The notes beneath the pieces are model-generated. The model was given only the letters and a program-made list of their open reading frames with translations, was not told where the DNA came from and ran no database searches. Both the position numbers and the translations under genes were made by a program. From the NCBI GenBank assembly GCA_934454215.1, contig CAKSGG010000019.1, positions 1 to 31,619 on the forward strand: 31,619 bases of DNA. Direction: 5' to 3'. The DNA is from an uncultured Clostridia bacterium. GTDB taxonomy: Bacteria; Bacillota; Clostridia; UBA1381. Shown in pieces: positions 15,601-23,403 of the stretch. The stretch's first letter is position 1, and each line of letters opens with the position of its first letter.

Positions 15601-16864
15601 CAGGCTTGTTTCCCGCAATAACGGTAAATTTAAATTCTTTAGCGGTTTTTGCCTCCTTATTATTAAGTACAGCAAAAAGAGAAACCTCTTCTTGTTCTCC
15701 GTTTACATTTGTCGGATCAATTTTTCCGTCAGATGAAAGGATTTGCGGATTTGAAGATGCCCAGATGATATTTCCTTCGCTGCTTACCGGCAGTGTTATA
15801 TCGCTTTGCAAAGCATTCACATCTTCAACTCCGAAGTTCACATCACCCAGAAGCTGATCAACATTTTTAGGGTATTCATATACCATTACGTCATCCAGCC
15901 AAACCTCGCCCGTAGTATTTCCGTCAAATCCGAACGCAAGATGCTTAAGCGGAGCACCTACCGCACGCATCTGATAGCCTGACGCAACCTTTAAATTATC
16001 AACATAACAGTCAAATTTGCCTATTCCCGACTGCACATCAAACGTCAGCTTCTTCCATGTATTCAATTCATTCACGACTTTAGCCGTCTGCGACGCGGAA
16101 TCCAAAGTTGATTTAATTTGAATACCGTTTGTTCCGCCGATATATGCCGCTGCAAATCCCGAATATTTACCTATGGAATTTGACATATCACGACACCACC
16201 AGTGATTTAAAAGTATGTCGTTTCCTGCTGCGTTTTTAGGCTGAGTCGCGACCAAAACCTTTGTTTCGTAAATAATTCTCGCTTCATTCGGAAGATTGTC
16301 TTTATTCCAGTGGATATAGCTTTTTTTAGCACCGTTTTCGGAATTATCAAATCTTTTGATTTTATAAACATGATTTTGATCTCCGTCCGTGCCTACTCCC
16401 ATATAATTATCGGCGTTCTCATCGGAAGAATCAGGCATCGCCGCCGCGTCCTTTTTCCATATATCCTCATCGACACTGCCGCTTTCAAAATTTTCACTGC
16501 AAATATAATCGCCGCTGTATACAAACTCATTTACGGATACCTCAAATTTTTTCTCATCCGAAAAATCGCCTTTTTTTGCATAAGCAGTCAAAACTGCTTT
16601 TTTCTTTTCAAGCCCCGATAAAACATATGCTGTATTCCCCACCGGCAGCACAGCGCTTGTGTCGCTGCTTGTCCAGGTAATTTCAACACCGTTTTCAGCC
16701 GAAACAGGCAGAGCAAAATCACTGCTTGCAACAGCTTCAATATTTATTTTATCAAGCGCACTTTTAACATCTTCTGTATCAGACGCCATAACTCCGACCG
16801 GCATAATCCCCAAAATGCAAGCAGCCGATAATATAACCGAAATATATTTTTTTATAGTATTCAT
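12644..16864 (-). CDS. SLH-anchored Ig-like/laminin-G-like surface protein
   Basis: A 1406-residue surface protein. Signal peptide with probable cleavage near VMA-SD (residue 27). It alternates atrophied-Ig-like modules (W-x-S-S cores at 64-67, 368-371, 461-464, 849-852 and 939-942) with two concanavalin-A/LamG-like jelly rolls (about 120-330 and 605-810, each ending in V/C-W-L-D-D-V-x-V-Y). A discoidin/CBM32-like domain follows (about 990-1105: N-Y-A-L-S-A, D-N-D-S-E-T-A-W, Y-L-I-I-D-L), then another Ig-like module, a Gly-rich linker (1198-1208) and three SLH repeats (1228-1406). No catalytic motif is visible, so a glycan-binding or adhesin role is the best inference. Residues about 40-340 are strongly similar to residues about 35-335 of the protein at 3026-6478, indicating duplication within the operon. 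It begins 28 bp after the upstream SLH gene, with an AAGGGAG ribosome binding site. The substrate is unknown. Confidence 0.78.
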   Translation of the reverse strand: MNTIKKYISVILSAACILGIMPVGVMASDTEDVKSALDKINIEAVASSDFALPVSAENGVEITWTSSDTSAVLPVGNTAYVLSGLEKKKAVLTAYAKKGDFSDEKKFEVSVNEFVYSGDYICSENFESGSVDEDIWKKDAAAMPDSSDENADNYMGVGTDGDQNHVYKIKRFDNSENGAKKSYIHWNKDNLPNEARIIYETKVLVATQPKNAAGNDILLNHWWCRDMSNSIGKYSGFAAAYIGGTNGIQIKSTLDSASQTAKVVNELNTWKKLTFDVQSGIGKFDCYVDNLKVASGYQMRAVGAPLKHLAFGFDGNTTGEVWLDDVMVYEYPKNVDQLLGDVNFGVEDVNALQSDITLPVSSEGNIIWASSNPQILSSDGKIDPTNVNGEQEEVSLFAVLNNKEAKTAKEFKFTVIAGNKPEESELDLLNIDEIVGDQSKNSIEKAFSLPKNTQSGIEIIWSSSDSSALEIKNGYEAVIKPGNDEKRVLLTAEISVDGKKQSKGFALGIAKARPIDDELKIEEIISGDINNIVNDFDLPTVSKSGYSVKWHSDSEESLFVYDNIAYVIRKPDPKKVVLTATVNNNGVEMDISYNLTVAKTDEITDFLLSEDFEDAEIGMLPENTAYSQWGKDSTVLDSNKDIQIGVEAENDKNKVMNIYHIKPDGNQHSLLHINFNTPKRGSVVIEYRYKYVLTGGEGKDTNASIWINATTGYNAAPSGNFVKFPFNDTFVVAQMGGNKSHRENYDGGQWHDVKSVLNLDDGVFDMYLDGKKVCENDPKIEGDGAMRIQAGFDRSSAGHCWLDDVKVYMDPVSIVKNYANSISLGDVSNVVKDLEIPEKTPLGEAEIKWFSSRPDIVSVSGKVNSPKDGESIPVTLWALVENGNNRSIKRFDLNIAKVKSDEESVEYDYSNLNLNYPGLCLDELLHLPTVGQEGSAIVWTSSRPDIISSEGKVNRIPFDNERITEVVLSAVVSKGSAVSKEKQFIVRVPERNYALSAEVSGSSDKANARFEFIKDNDSETAWGSGDNDKKPYLIIDLKKAEMINNIIINGSFSDAYISCKPIDSNTYTRVGSGKNVTFTPKNVKSVRIDFAGDASVSSVGVYYSLSDKEAVEADINAINLGSLDNVISDIQIPTKGSVCGSKITAESSDRRYLSDTGKVTRPEGSNVEVILKLKFENGNYTETKEYVVKILKRSSQTGGGGGGGYSGGKSQNIVVSPVKDNTKMPERKDMFIDLSEAVWAKEKIERLAEDKIVNGNEDGRFEPNRNISREEFVKIVLAALNVDVSDAGCSFDDAVKDSWYYKYVAKAYEMGIVNGIGENCFGIGEQIKRCDMTVILDRAFKIREVETENLTFTDKNDIPGYAEKSVAKLCAMGLINGFEDKTFRPNDAATRAQAAAVIYNYLYLEK

Positions 16865-16892
16865 AAATAGCTCCCTTCACAAAGACGTAACG

Positions 16893-19583
16893 TTATTTTA
16901 TTATCAAAATTGATTTTACAACAGAATTGCTTGCATATAACATTACCCTTGATGCATATTCGCTTCCGATTTTATTCATCGTAATTATATCATCAAAGTC
17001 ACCCGGCATTACGGTCTTCTTATCTGTATAATACACATATATATCGGGCGCTGTGCTTGCCTTTATCGGAAACTGATATGTAGTCTCGTCAAGTCCCGTT
17101 TCATCTAATGCTATTGTAAGCTGATTAACATATTCCGTAGAGCCCACTCCGAGATAATTACCAATCGAATCCGACGCAATTCCGTATATGACCTCATGTG
17201 AAGTCTGAGCCCCCGAATGATAATATTCGTCATTTATTTCAACGCTTATGCTTTGCTTGATTTTGTTAATCTGTCCGTCAAAATCCGTCTGAAACTGAAC
17301 AATATCCCCGCGTTTTAAATTTGATACAACAGAATCTACCGCTTCAATATTACTTCTTGTAATCCTGTTAAACACATCATTTCCGGCATATCCCGAAACT
17401 CTGTATACCAACTCTCCGTTTTCGTTTATAACCTGCGACACCGCCTGAACTATTTTTGTTCTCTCGGTTTCCGCAAAGTCTGAATTGTCATACACACTCA
17501 GCGGGCTTTCAAACACAATTGCCGAAACGGTATATTTTTCATCATCAAGCTCATAGCCTATGGTTTTATACGAATCTGCTGAAAATTTCATTTCGCAGCT
17601 TACATCATCATCCATATTACTTGACGGTATAAAAAATACAATTGTATCATCCGCAATTCCGAAAGGCGTATCGTCTCCGCCCAAAATCATCTGCTCGGCA
17701 TTAAGCTTTCTTGACGTAAATTTCCCGTACGGAGTCATTATTTCAATTCTGTTTATTTCGTTTTTATCATTTAAGGCATATCTTATGACATTTCCTATCT
17801 TTGATGAGCCGATATACTCATCATAGCTTACGTCATTGAGCGCTTTTCTGATATCACTTGCATTACTGTAATATTTATCGTCAATTTTAACACGCGGCGC
17901 TACAGTAAATTTTTCTGCTTCCTGTCTGTTGTTCCCGTGTATATAATATTTTTCATTTTCTTTATAATTCTTAACCGTTGTTCCGTTTACAAGCTTTACA
18001 ACGATTTTCTCCTCCGAATCGCCATCATCCGAATTTGGCACAAAACTTAAATATCCGTAATGCGTTTTGGAAGTTTCATTTTTCTTTTCGACATAAATTA
18101 TTTCGCCGAACGAGTCAAGATAATATTCATAATAATTGTTTATAACCAAATCACGCGGAGGAATAAGAAAGCCGGCGTAATCCTTTGCAAGCAAATATTC
18201 TTCTCCGTCTATTCTGACCGCTCCGCTGTCATCAAGAGAAATCTGCTCCACATATCCGATTTTTTTATCACCGAGCTCGATAACCTTAATATTTTTTCCG
18301 TCTTGGCTTGAATAAATTTCAAGCCATGCATCTTTTTCAACCAGTTTTTCGGGGTTAATGTCCTCTCCCTCAACGTTTATAAACGAAAGATTAAGATCAT
18401 CATTCTGATATTCTATTGTACGGCTTCCGTTTTTAAGCGTACTCTGCAAATAAATCGTACCGTTTACGGCGTTATTTTTTGAAATCTGCGCAAGCTCGTA
18501 AACCTCTGTAAAAATATAATCAAAATCCTTATCCGAGTCATTGTTTATCAGCTTTATCCGTGCATTTGGCGCTGTAACAATTTCTCTTGCCGAACCGTTA
18601 TAAATTCTGCCGTTGCATACAAGTCTGCTTCCCGAAACATTGACTCTTTTTTTCTTGCCGTTTTCGTCTTCATACGTAAGATATGAACCGTCATAATCCG
18701 TCACATCATCACCGGAAAGAGTTATAACCTCATTGTCCTTATCAGGATAAATACCGCTTATTGCAAAATTATCATTTCCGAGATTTTTCACAAAAAAATG
18801 AACTTTCATTCCCAAATACTCATCGGCATTTGTATCCCCGATGTTATATCTGCAATCGTCAATTATTACCTCATCATTCTCAAGGTCATTGTCATTTACA
18901 AGATATGTAAAACCGCTTTCCTGCACTATGCCCTCAAGTTCGTCACCGTCAAGCTTGAATTTATCAAGCAGCGTATAATCGCTCAGCTCTGAAGCCCCGT
19001 CCGAGCCTACAGTCATAAGTCGTGTATCAAGCGCGCTGCAAATCAGCTTTGCAAGCTCGGATCTGTTTATCGGATTATCTGCACCGAAATTTAACCCTTT
19101 CAGAATACCTATTGTGCCTGCACATCTGACATATGGAGAATAAAAATCATCTCCCTCAGCCGCATCGCAGGCAATATCATATCCGAGAATTTTTATAAAA
19201 ACGGTTATTGCCTGATTATATGTAATGCATTCCTCCGGCATAAATAATCCGTTACCAAAGCCCTGCATATATTTAAGATCCGTTACGAGATTTATATTTT
19301 TAAAAGCCCAGTGTTCTTCCGGAACATCGGTATATATTTTTTCGGATGATGAATAAAGCGTATTGTCGGAATTTAAAATTCTGCAAATAACAGCTGCAAA
19401 TTCAGCTCGAGTCAGGCTGTTTTCTTCGCCAAAGCTTCCATCATCATACCCTTTCATTATATCAAGGCTTTTGACTCTGTTTATCTTTTCAAAATCGTTT
19501 ATACCGCTGCCGAAAACCCCCGACTGCATACATCCGATAATTGATATGGCAGTTAAAGCCGAAAAAATTTTTTTCAAATTCAT
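16893..19583 (-). CDS. N-terminal SLH surface protein, first gene of the main operon
   Basis: An 896-residue exported protein. The ATG at 19583 is chosen over an upstream in-frame GTG at 19610 because AAAGGAG (19594-19600) lies between them and fits only the ATG. The N-terminus (MNLKKIFSALT, then S-I-I-G-C) is a signal peptide; I-I-G-C fits a lipobox, while V-F-G-S-G offers ordinary cleavage instead. Three SLH repeats follow (about residues 30-185: L-D-I-M-K-G-Y-D-D-G-S-F...L-T-R-A-E-F; D-V-P-E-E-H-W-A; I-N-R-S-E-L-A). The remaining roughly 690 residues are beta-rich and Asp/Asn-rich with no known catalytic motif, but repeatedly show a G-x-I/V-x-x-I... unit (E-G-I-V-Q, I-G-Y-V-E-Q-I-S, Y-G-Y-L-S-F, I-Y-G-I-A-S-D). 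Similar SLH proteins accompany glycan loci in gut Clostridia; the biochemical role is not known to me. It has its own promoter with a paired operator just upstream. Confidence 0.75.
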   Translation of the reverse strand: MNLKKIFSALTAISIIGCMQSGVFGSGINDFEKINRVKSLDIMKGYDDGSFGEENSLTRAEFAAVICRILNSDNTLYSSSEKIYTDVPEEHWAFKNINLVTDLKYMQGFGNGLFMPEECITYNQAITVFIKILGYDIACDAAEGDDFYSPYVRCAGTIGILKGLNFGADNPINRSELAKLICSALDTRLMTVGSDGASELSDYTLLDKFKLDGDELEGIVQESGFTYLVNDNDLENDEVIIDDCRYNIGDTNADEYLGMKVHFFVKNLGNDNFAISGIYPDKDNEVITLSGDDVTDYDGSYLTYEDENGKKKRVNVSGSRLVCNGRIYNGSAREIVTAPNARIKLINNDSDKDFDYIFTEVYELAQISKNNAVNGTIYLQSTLKNGSRTIEYQNDDLNLSFINVEGEDINPEKLVEKDAWLEIYSSQDGKNIKVIELGDKKIGYVEQISLDDSGAVRIDGEEYLLAKDYAGFLIPPRDLVINNYYEYYLDSFGEIIYVEKKNETSKTHYGYLSFVPNSDDGDSEEKIVVKLVNGTTVKNYKENEKYYIHGNNRQEAEKFTVAPRVKIDDKYYSNASDIRKALNDVSYDEYIGSSKIGNVIRYALNDKNEINRIEIMTPYGKFTSRKLNAEQMILGGDDTPFGIADDTIVFFIPSSNMDDDVSCEMKFSADSYKTIGYELDDEKYTVSAIVFESPLSVYDNSDFAETERTKIVQAVSQVINENGELVYRVSGYAGNDVFNRITRSNIEAVDSVVSNLKRGDIVQFQTDFDGQINKIKQSISVEINDEYYHSGAQTSHEVIYGIASDSIGNYLGVGSTEYVNQLTIALDETGLDETTYQFPIKASTAPDIYVYYTDKKTVMPGDFDDIITMNKIGSEYASRVMLYASNSVVKSILIIK

Positions 19584-19593
19584 GTTGAATAAA

Positions 19594-19600
19594 CTCCTTT
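19594..19600 (-). promoter_or_regulatory. Ribosome binding site that decides the SLH gene start
   Basis: AAAGGAG on the minus strand, 10 nt before the ATG at 19583. It lies downstream of the alternative GTG at 19610 and so cannot serve it. The predicted transcription start, about 7 nt past the -10, leaves room for this leader. Confidence 0.75.
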
Positions 19601-19630
19601 TAAATCGCACCGTGTCATATTACAATTATA

Positions 19631-19659
19631 ATTATAAATCAAACACAAATAAAAAGCAA
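19631..19659 (-). promoter_or_regulatory. Promoter of the main surface/glycan operon
   Basis: Minus-strand TTGCTT (19654-19659), a 17-bp spacer and a perfect TATAAT (19631-19636). The -35 is off consensus, which suits an activator-dependent promoter. The paired TAGAAATTG boxes lie 4 bp upstream. This would drive the six genes from 19583 to 1929, since no terminator is seen before 1849. Confidence 0.75.
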
Positions 19660-19663
19660 TATA

Positions 19664-19694
19664 CAATTTCTATATCTTTTTTTCAATTTCTACA
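19664..19694 (-). promoter_or_regulatory. Paired operator boxes, probable AraC-type activator site (main operon)
   Basis: Two direct repeats on the minus strand, TGTAGAAATTG (19684-19694) and TATAGAAATTG (19664-19674), start 20 bp apart, i.e. two helical turns, on the same DNA face. The proximal box ends 4 bp before the -35 and the distal box 24 bp before it. The same layout is found at three other promoters in the island. Direct repeats about 20 bp apart next to the -35 are typical of AraC-family activators. Confidence 0.68.
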
Positions 19695-19724
19695 ATTTAA
19701 AAAAACCGATAAATAAGCCACATA

Positions 19725-21566
19725 TCATTTAATTGAGAAAGTTACGGGAGTGTTTTTCGGAAAATTGTCAAACGTAAATATCACACGATAAAGCTTGTCT
19801 CCCCAGCAGTCTTTCAGCAGTGGATCACTGTTGTCAATCGCTTCAACCATAATACCTTGCGCCCGAGAAAAGCATCTGATTTCCGCATCGTTTACAAAAA
19901 CAGATTGATTTATCACATCCGGTCTTTGGCACATCATAAACACTATCTCACCTTTTATATCGCATCCGTCAAATTCGTCTGTAATTAAAATTGTATCATC
20001 TTTCATGGAAAATGATCTTCTCCAATTTGATTTAAGCTTATATGCTTTTTCTATATTTGCGCAAAAGGTTACGTCTCCGCATGAGTCATCAAAAGTGCAG
20101 TTATACGCCGCACATTCTTTGCCGTCGAACTGACCTTTTCCGGAAATTATCGGAGTATTATGATAATTTGACTGCATACATAAAATTTCATAGCGTTTAT
20201 CGCTGAAGGTCTGCGCCGTATACACTCCAACACCCATATCAATGCAAACCGGCATTGCGTTTTTATAAATTATAAACGAGCCTACATCATTGTGATTATG
20301 GGTTTCTCCGTTATTTCCGAATTTTGCCGCAAGCACAAGGCCTTTATTATACTCCGAGCTCTGACGGGCAATCATCACCTGAATATCGCTCATATAAACA
20401 CTTTTTTTAAGACTCGGCAATTCTTTGTAATTATCCATTTCACTCATAACCTTAAGATACATTATTTCTCTTGACAATGTAATTCCTATTTCGCCGGCAA
20501 TGTCATTCTTTGACACTTCATTTTTATAATGCTCCGCACCGAACGACATGAGATTTTTATTATTAACATATTTGCCAAATCTGAATACAAGATCGCCCCT
20601 GACTCTTGTATTTGCTCTCGAATCGGCAAAATTTACAAACCTGTCAATTGTAATTGCAACTTTATTTATATAATCGCCCATGTTTGAAAGCTTCTTATCA
20701 TCACCGAAATATATTTTTCCGTCCGTTGCTGTATACAATACATCAAGCATTTCAAACAAAGAAGCAGCAGCTCTGTCCCAGTATCCCGGTCCTTCATCAC
20801 ATCCGCCATCCTCACCATAGCCCTTGTAAAAAACATCAACACTCTTAAGTGCCTTAATAACCGCATTTTTTCTGTCCTCTTTATTTTCCGCTACCAAAAG
20901 CGCACAAATTACACAGTTGCAGTTACACCAAGGATTCCAGTTGTTGACCGCATTATTCTCCGCAAACCCCATCCAAAACACGTCGTTGTTTTCAAGATAC
21001 GGTCTTATAACTCTTCTGTTTACCTCATATTTAATGCGTCTGCCGATTACCGCCGATACTTTATCAAGCACAGGTATTAAAACGGTATATATAACCGATA
21101 AAAGATTTCCCGTTTCACAGCTGTATAAATCTATTATAGGCGTGTCGGATACATCGGGAAAAATATCGGATTGCTTTGATATAAAGTAATGAGCCGGCAA
21201 AGCCCAGCTGCTTTCCTCGCATATGCTCCAAATTCCATCAATAATTTTTTTTAAATATTTGCCTTTGTTTTCAATACATTCGGCAAGCACAAAATTACAC
21301 AATATCTTTCTGTTTTCAAAATAAGGATCTTCATACCCTCTTCTGTTTCCGCTTTGTGAAAACTCAAGTATTTTCCCTGCGCTGAGTTTTAAATATTCAT
21401 ATTTTCTATCCCTTTCGGCTTTACTGAGTATGCTTTTTTGGGCAGCTAACGATAACTCACCCCAAAAACTTCTGTCATTTACAGACGGGAAGATTTCATT
21501 TGCGTCAAAGCTTTTAAAAAGCTCATCAAAATCATATTTTTTTACCTGGTCATAAAGACTGTTCAT
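19725..21566 (-). CDS. Heparinase II/III-family protein, cytoplasmic
   Basis: A 613-residue protein without a signal peptide, so it probably acts inside the cell on imported oligosaccharides. Residues about 40-390 have the helical-toroid motifs of this superfamily: N-N-A-V-N-N-W-N-P-W-C-N (204-215), G-E-D-G-G-C-D-E-G-P-G-Y-W (251-263, a Tyr in the region of the catalytic Tyr) and R-V-R-G-D (321-325). The C-terminal beta-sandwich carries G-E-T-H-N-H-N-D-V-G-S-F (420-431), C-I-D-M-G (441-445) and S-N-Y-H-N-T-P (466-472). These are the usual His/Tyr active-site neighbourhoods, so it appears intact. Members cleave uronate-containing glycans by beta-elimination, and some related groups act as hydrolases. 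It is transcribed away from the binding-protein/GH88 pair, and its promoter at 21608-21636 has the box of the divergent promoter in the shared region. With GH88 it would form an intracellular uronate-oligosaccharide pathway (inference). Confidence 0.82.
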   Translation of the reverse strand: MNSLYDQVKKYDFDELFKSFDANEIFPSVNDRSFWGELSLAAQKSILSKAERDRKYEYLKLSAGKILEFSQSGNRRGYEDPYFENRKILCNFVLAECIENKGKYLKKIIDGIWSICEESSWALPAHYFISKQSDIFPDVSDTPIIDLYSCETGNLLSVIYTVLIPVLDKVSAVIGRRIKYEVNRRVIRPYLENNDVFWMGFAENNAVNNWNPWCNCNCVICALLVAENKEDRKNAVIKALKSVDVFYKGYGEDGGCDEGPGYWDRAAASLFEMLDVLYTATDGKIYFGDDKKLSNMGDYINKVAITIDRFVNFADSRANTRVRGDLVFRFGKYVNNKNLMSFGAEHYKNEVSKNDIAGEIGITLSREIMYLKVMSEMDNYKELPSLKKSVYMSDIQVMIARQSSEYNKGLVLAAKFGNNGETHNHNDVGSFIIYKNAMPVCIDMGVGVYTAQTFSDKRYEILCMQSNYHNTPIISGKGQFDGKECAAYNCTFDDSCGDVTFCANIEKAYKLKSNWRRSFSMKDDTILITDEFDGCDIKGEIVFMMCQRPDVINQSVFVNDAEIRCFSRAQGIMVEAIDNSDPLLKDCWGDKLYRVIFTFDNFPKNTPVTFSIK

Positions 21567-21607
21567 TTTTTCTGTCCTTTCTGATAAATACTTATAAATT
21601 TAATATA

Positions 21608-21636
21608 ATTATACATCACGGGCTTATCTTTTTCAA
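21608..21636 (-). promoter_or_regulatory. Promoter of the intracellular heparinase-family gene
   Basis: Minus-strand TTGAAA (21631-21636), 17-bp spacer and TATAAT (21608-21613), about 42 bp before the start codon. No correctly placed box exists in this orientation, but the distal box of the divergent promoter (21664-21674) lies 27 bp upstream of the -35 in opposite orientation. Confidence 0.65.
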
Positions 21637-21663
21637 GTCAAAATTGCCCATAAACAGCCCAAA

Positions 21664-21694
21664 TGTAGAAACTGTTATTAAAAGCATGAAATTG
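21664..21694 (+). promoter_or_regulatory. Paired operator boxes, probable AraC-type activator site (binding protein/GH88)
   Basis: Plus-strand TGTAGAAACTG (21664-21674) and GCATGAAATTG (21684-21694) start 20 bp apart. They end 24 and 4 bp before the -35 (21699). Spacing and sequence match the pair in front of the main operon, including the following YATATTG junction (CATA-TTG here, TATA-TTG there). Confidence 0.68.
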
Positions 21695-21698
21695 CATA

Positions 21699-21727
21699 TT
21701 GATTAGATCGGGCTTATATTTTATAAT
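21699..21727 (+). promoter_or_regulatory. Promoter of the solute-binding protein/GH88 transcript
   Basis: TTGATT (21699-21704), 17-bp spacer, perfect TATAAT (21722-21727), about 41 bp before the ATG. The -35 is weak at its last three bases, as in the other boxed promoters of the island. Confidence 0.75.
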
Positions 21728-21768
21728 AGAAATAGATATAGATATAAATAAAAAACGGAGGCAAAAAA

Positions 21769-23328
21769 ATGAACAAAAAAAAATTAGTAGTAACAACGGC
21801 TGTGCTGCTATCCCAAATCGCATTATTATCCGGATGCAAATCGGATGATCAGGCAGCAGGCAAGCAAGGAAACAAGCTCACATACTGGGTTCCGTTCTAT
21901 CCTCATTACCAACAACTTTATACAAATTATTCTGAGGTGCCATTCTTTCAGGAATTGCAGAAGCGTACCGATGTTGAAATTGAGTTTGTTCATCCGACAG
22001 TAGGGCAGGAAGCTCAGAGCTTCAGTCTTATGGTTGCAAGCGACAATCTTACGGATATAATAGAGTATTCGATAAGCAACTATAAAGGAGGTCCGGAAAA
22101 AGCAATAGAAGACAATGTTATACTTGATCTGACAGACATTATTAACACAAAATCTCCAAACTTAAGCAAAATTTTTAAAGAGCATGACGACTGGAGAAAG
22201 CTTGCAAGCACAGATTCCGGGAAATTCTTCTGCTATCCGGCAATAAGAGGCGATGCCTCGCTTACGTTCTGGATGGGACCGCAAATCCGCAAGGATTACC
22301 TCGAAAAAATCGGAATGGACAGGCCGGAAACCATTGAAGAATGGGAACAGGTTCTTACAGCATTTAAAGAAAAGCTCGGAATAAAATATCCTTTAACGCT
22401 TTTAAATTCCGATCACGCACAGCTTATGTTAGCAAGCACTTTCAATGTAACAGGTGCAAACGGATTTTTCGTTGATAACGGTACCGTAAAATACGGTCCT
22501 CTTGAAGACGGATATGAAAAATACCTTACTCTTATGAATGATTGGTATAAAAAAGGCTTAATTGATCCCGATTTTGCCGTACAGGACTCAAAAACGTTTG
22601 ATGCAAAGGTTTCAAGCGGAGAGGCAGGAGCTTATTTAAACTCTGTCGGCGGAGGAATGGGTAAATTTATTACAGCAACAAAGCAAAGCAATCCGGATGC
22701 AAAGCTCTGCGCCGTAAAATTCCCGGTTCAGAACAAAGGAGACAAACCGCGCTTCGGTTTTTCACAATCTCCGTTTATAGACGCACAAAGCGCCATGATT
22801 ACAAAGTCATGCAAAAATACGGACGCGGCTGTAAGACTGCTTGACTACGCTTACAGCGACGAAGGGCATATGTTCTACAACTTTGGCATAGAAGGCGTTT
22901 CATATACGATGGAAAACGGTTATCCGAAATACACCGAAGATATAACGGCAAACCCGGACGGACTGAGTATGCAAAACGCAATGAGCAGATATTGCCGCGC
23001 GGCAGTTATGGCTCCGATGATTCAGGACGCAAGATATTTTGAGCAATATCAGGCAACTCCGGAGCAAAAGGAAACGGCAGAAATCTGGAAGCTTTCCGAT
23101 ACAAACTGGCAAATGCCGCCCGTTACACTCACAACAGATGAAGCAAACAAAGTTTCATCAAAACAAAACGAAATAATTACATATGTAAACGAAACATCAC
23201 TTAAATTCATAATGGGTGTTGAACCTTTGGAAAATATAGAAAAGTTTAAAAATACTATTCACGATATGGGAATTGACAATGTATTAAAGGTACAGCAGGA
23301 CGCATACGAAAGATACCAAAAAAGATAA
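21769..23328 (+). CDS. ABC sugar importer, lipoprotein solute-binding protein (LplA-like)
   Basis: A 519-residue lipoprotein: MNKKKLVVTT, a hydrophobic core and the lipobox L-L-S-G-C (Cys23), after which the lipid-anchored protein would face the outside. The mature part has the extracellular solute-binding protein type 1 pattern used with LplB/YtcP-type permeases: an early Y-W-V-P-F-Y-P strand, D-V-E-I-E-F-V-H, M-V-A-S-D-N-L-T-D-I-I-E, and R-K-D-Y-L-E-K-I-G-M-D-R-P-E-T-I-E-E-W-E, the region just before the hinge. Length (about 500) fits the complex-oligosaccharide binders of this group. It lies opposite in strand to its likely permease partners (24634-26487), an unusual split. No ATPase gene is in the window, so a shared MsmX-type ATPase encoded elsewhere is presumed. 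Ribosome binding site: ACGGAGG. A strong terminator between this gene and GH88 should make it the more abundant product. The ligand is inferred only from context (an oligosaccharide containing unsaturated uronate or similar). Confidence 0.88.
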   Translation: MNKKKLVVTTAVLLSQIALLSGCKSDDQAAGKQGNKLTYWVPFYPHYQQLYTNYSEVPFFQELQKRTDVEIEFVHPTVGQEAQSFSLMVASDNLTDIIEYSISNYKGGPEKAIEDNVILDLTDIINTKSPNLSKIFKEHDDWRKLASTDSGKFFCYPAIRGDASLTFWMGPQIRKDYLEKIGMDRPETIEEWEQVLTAFKEKLGIKYPLTLLNSDHAQLMLASTFNVTGANGFFVDNGTVKYGPLEDGYEKYLTLMNDWYKKGLIDPDFAVQDSKTFDAKVSSGEAGAYLNSVGGGMGKFITATKQSNPDAKLCAVKFPVQNKGDKPRFGFSQSPFIDAQSAMITKSCKNTDAAVRLLDYAYSDEGHMFYNFGIEGVSYTMENGYPKYTEDITANPDGLSMQNAMSRYCRAAVMAPMIQDARYFEQYQATPEQKETAEIWKLSDTNWQMPPVTLTTDEANKVSSKQNEIITYVNETSLKFIMGVEPLENIEKFKNTIHDMGIDNVLKVQQDAYERYQKR

Positions 23329-23345
23329 TTAATTATCACACAAAA

Positions 23346-23381
23346 GGCGGATGTGCTGTCTGAACAGACATCCGTCTTTTT
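23346..23381 (+). terminator. Intra-operon terminator/attenuator between binding protein and GH88
   Basis: GGCGGATGT (23346-23354) pairs with ACATCCGTC (23368-23376, one G-T pair) over a 13-nt loop and is followed by TTTTT. It sits in the 75-bp gap, and no separate promoter is evident before the GH88 gene. It probably limits read-through, keeping the binding protein in excess over the enzyme. Confidence 0.82.
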
Positions 23382-23403
23382 AATAATTTGAAAGGAATTA
23401 ATC

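Noticed and set aside
21637..21671. Search for the 24-bp-spaced box at the intracellular heparinase promoter
   Set aside because: The expected position reads TTTCTACATTT on the minus strand, which does not match; only the inverted box of the divergent promoter is nearby.
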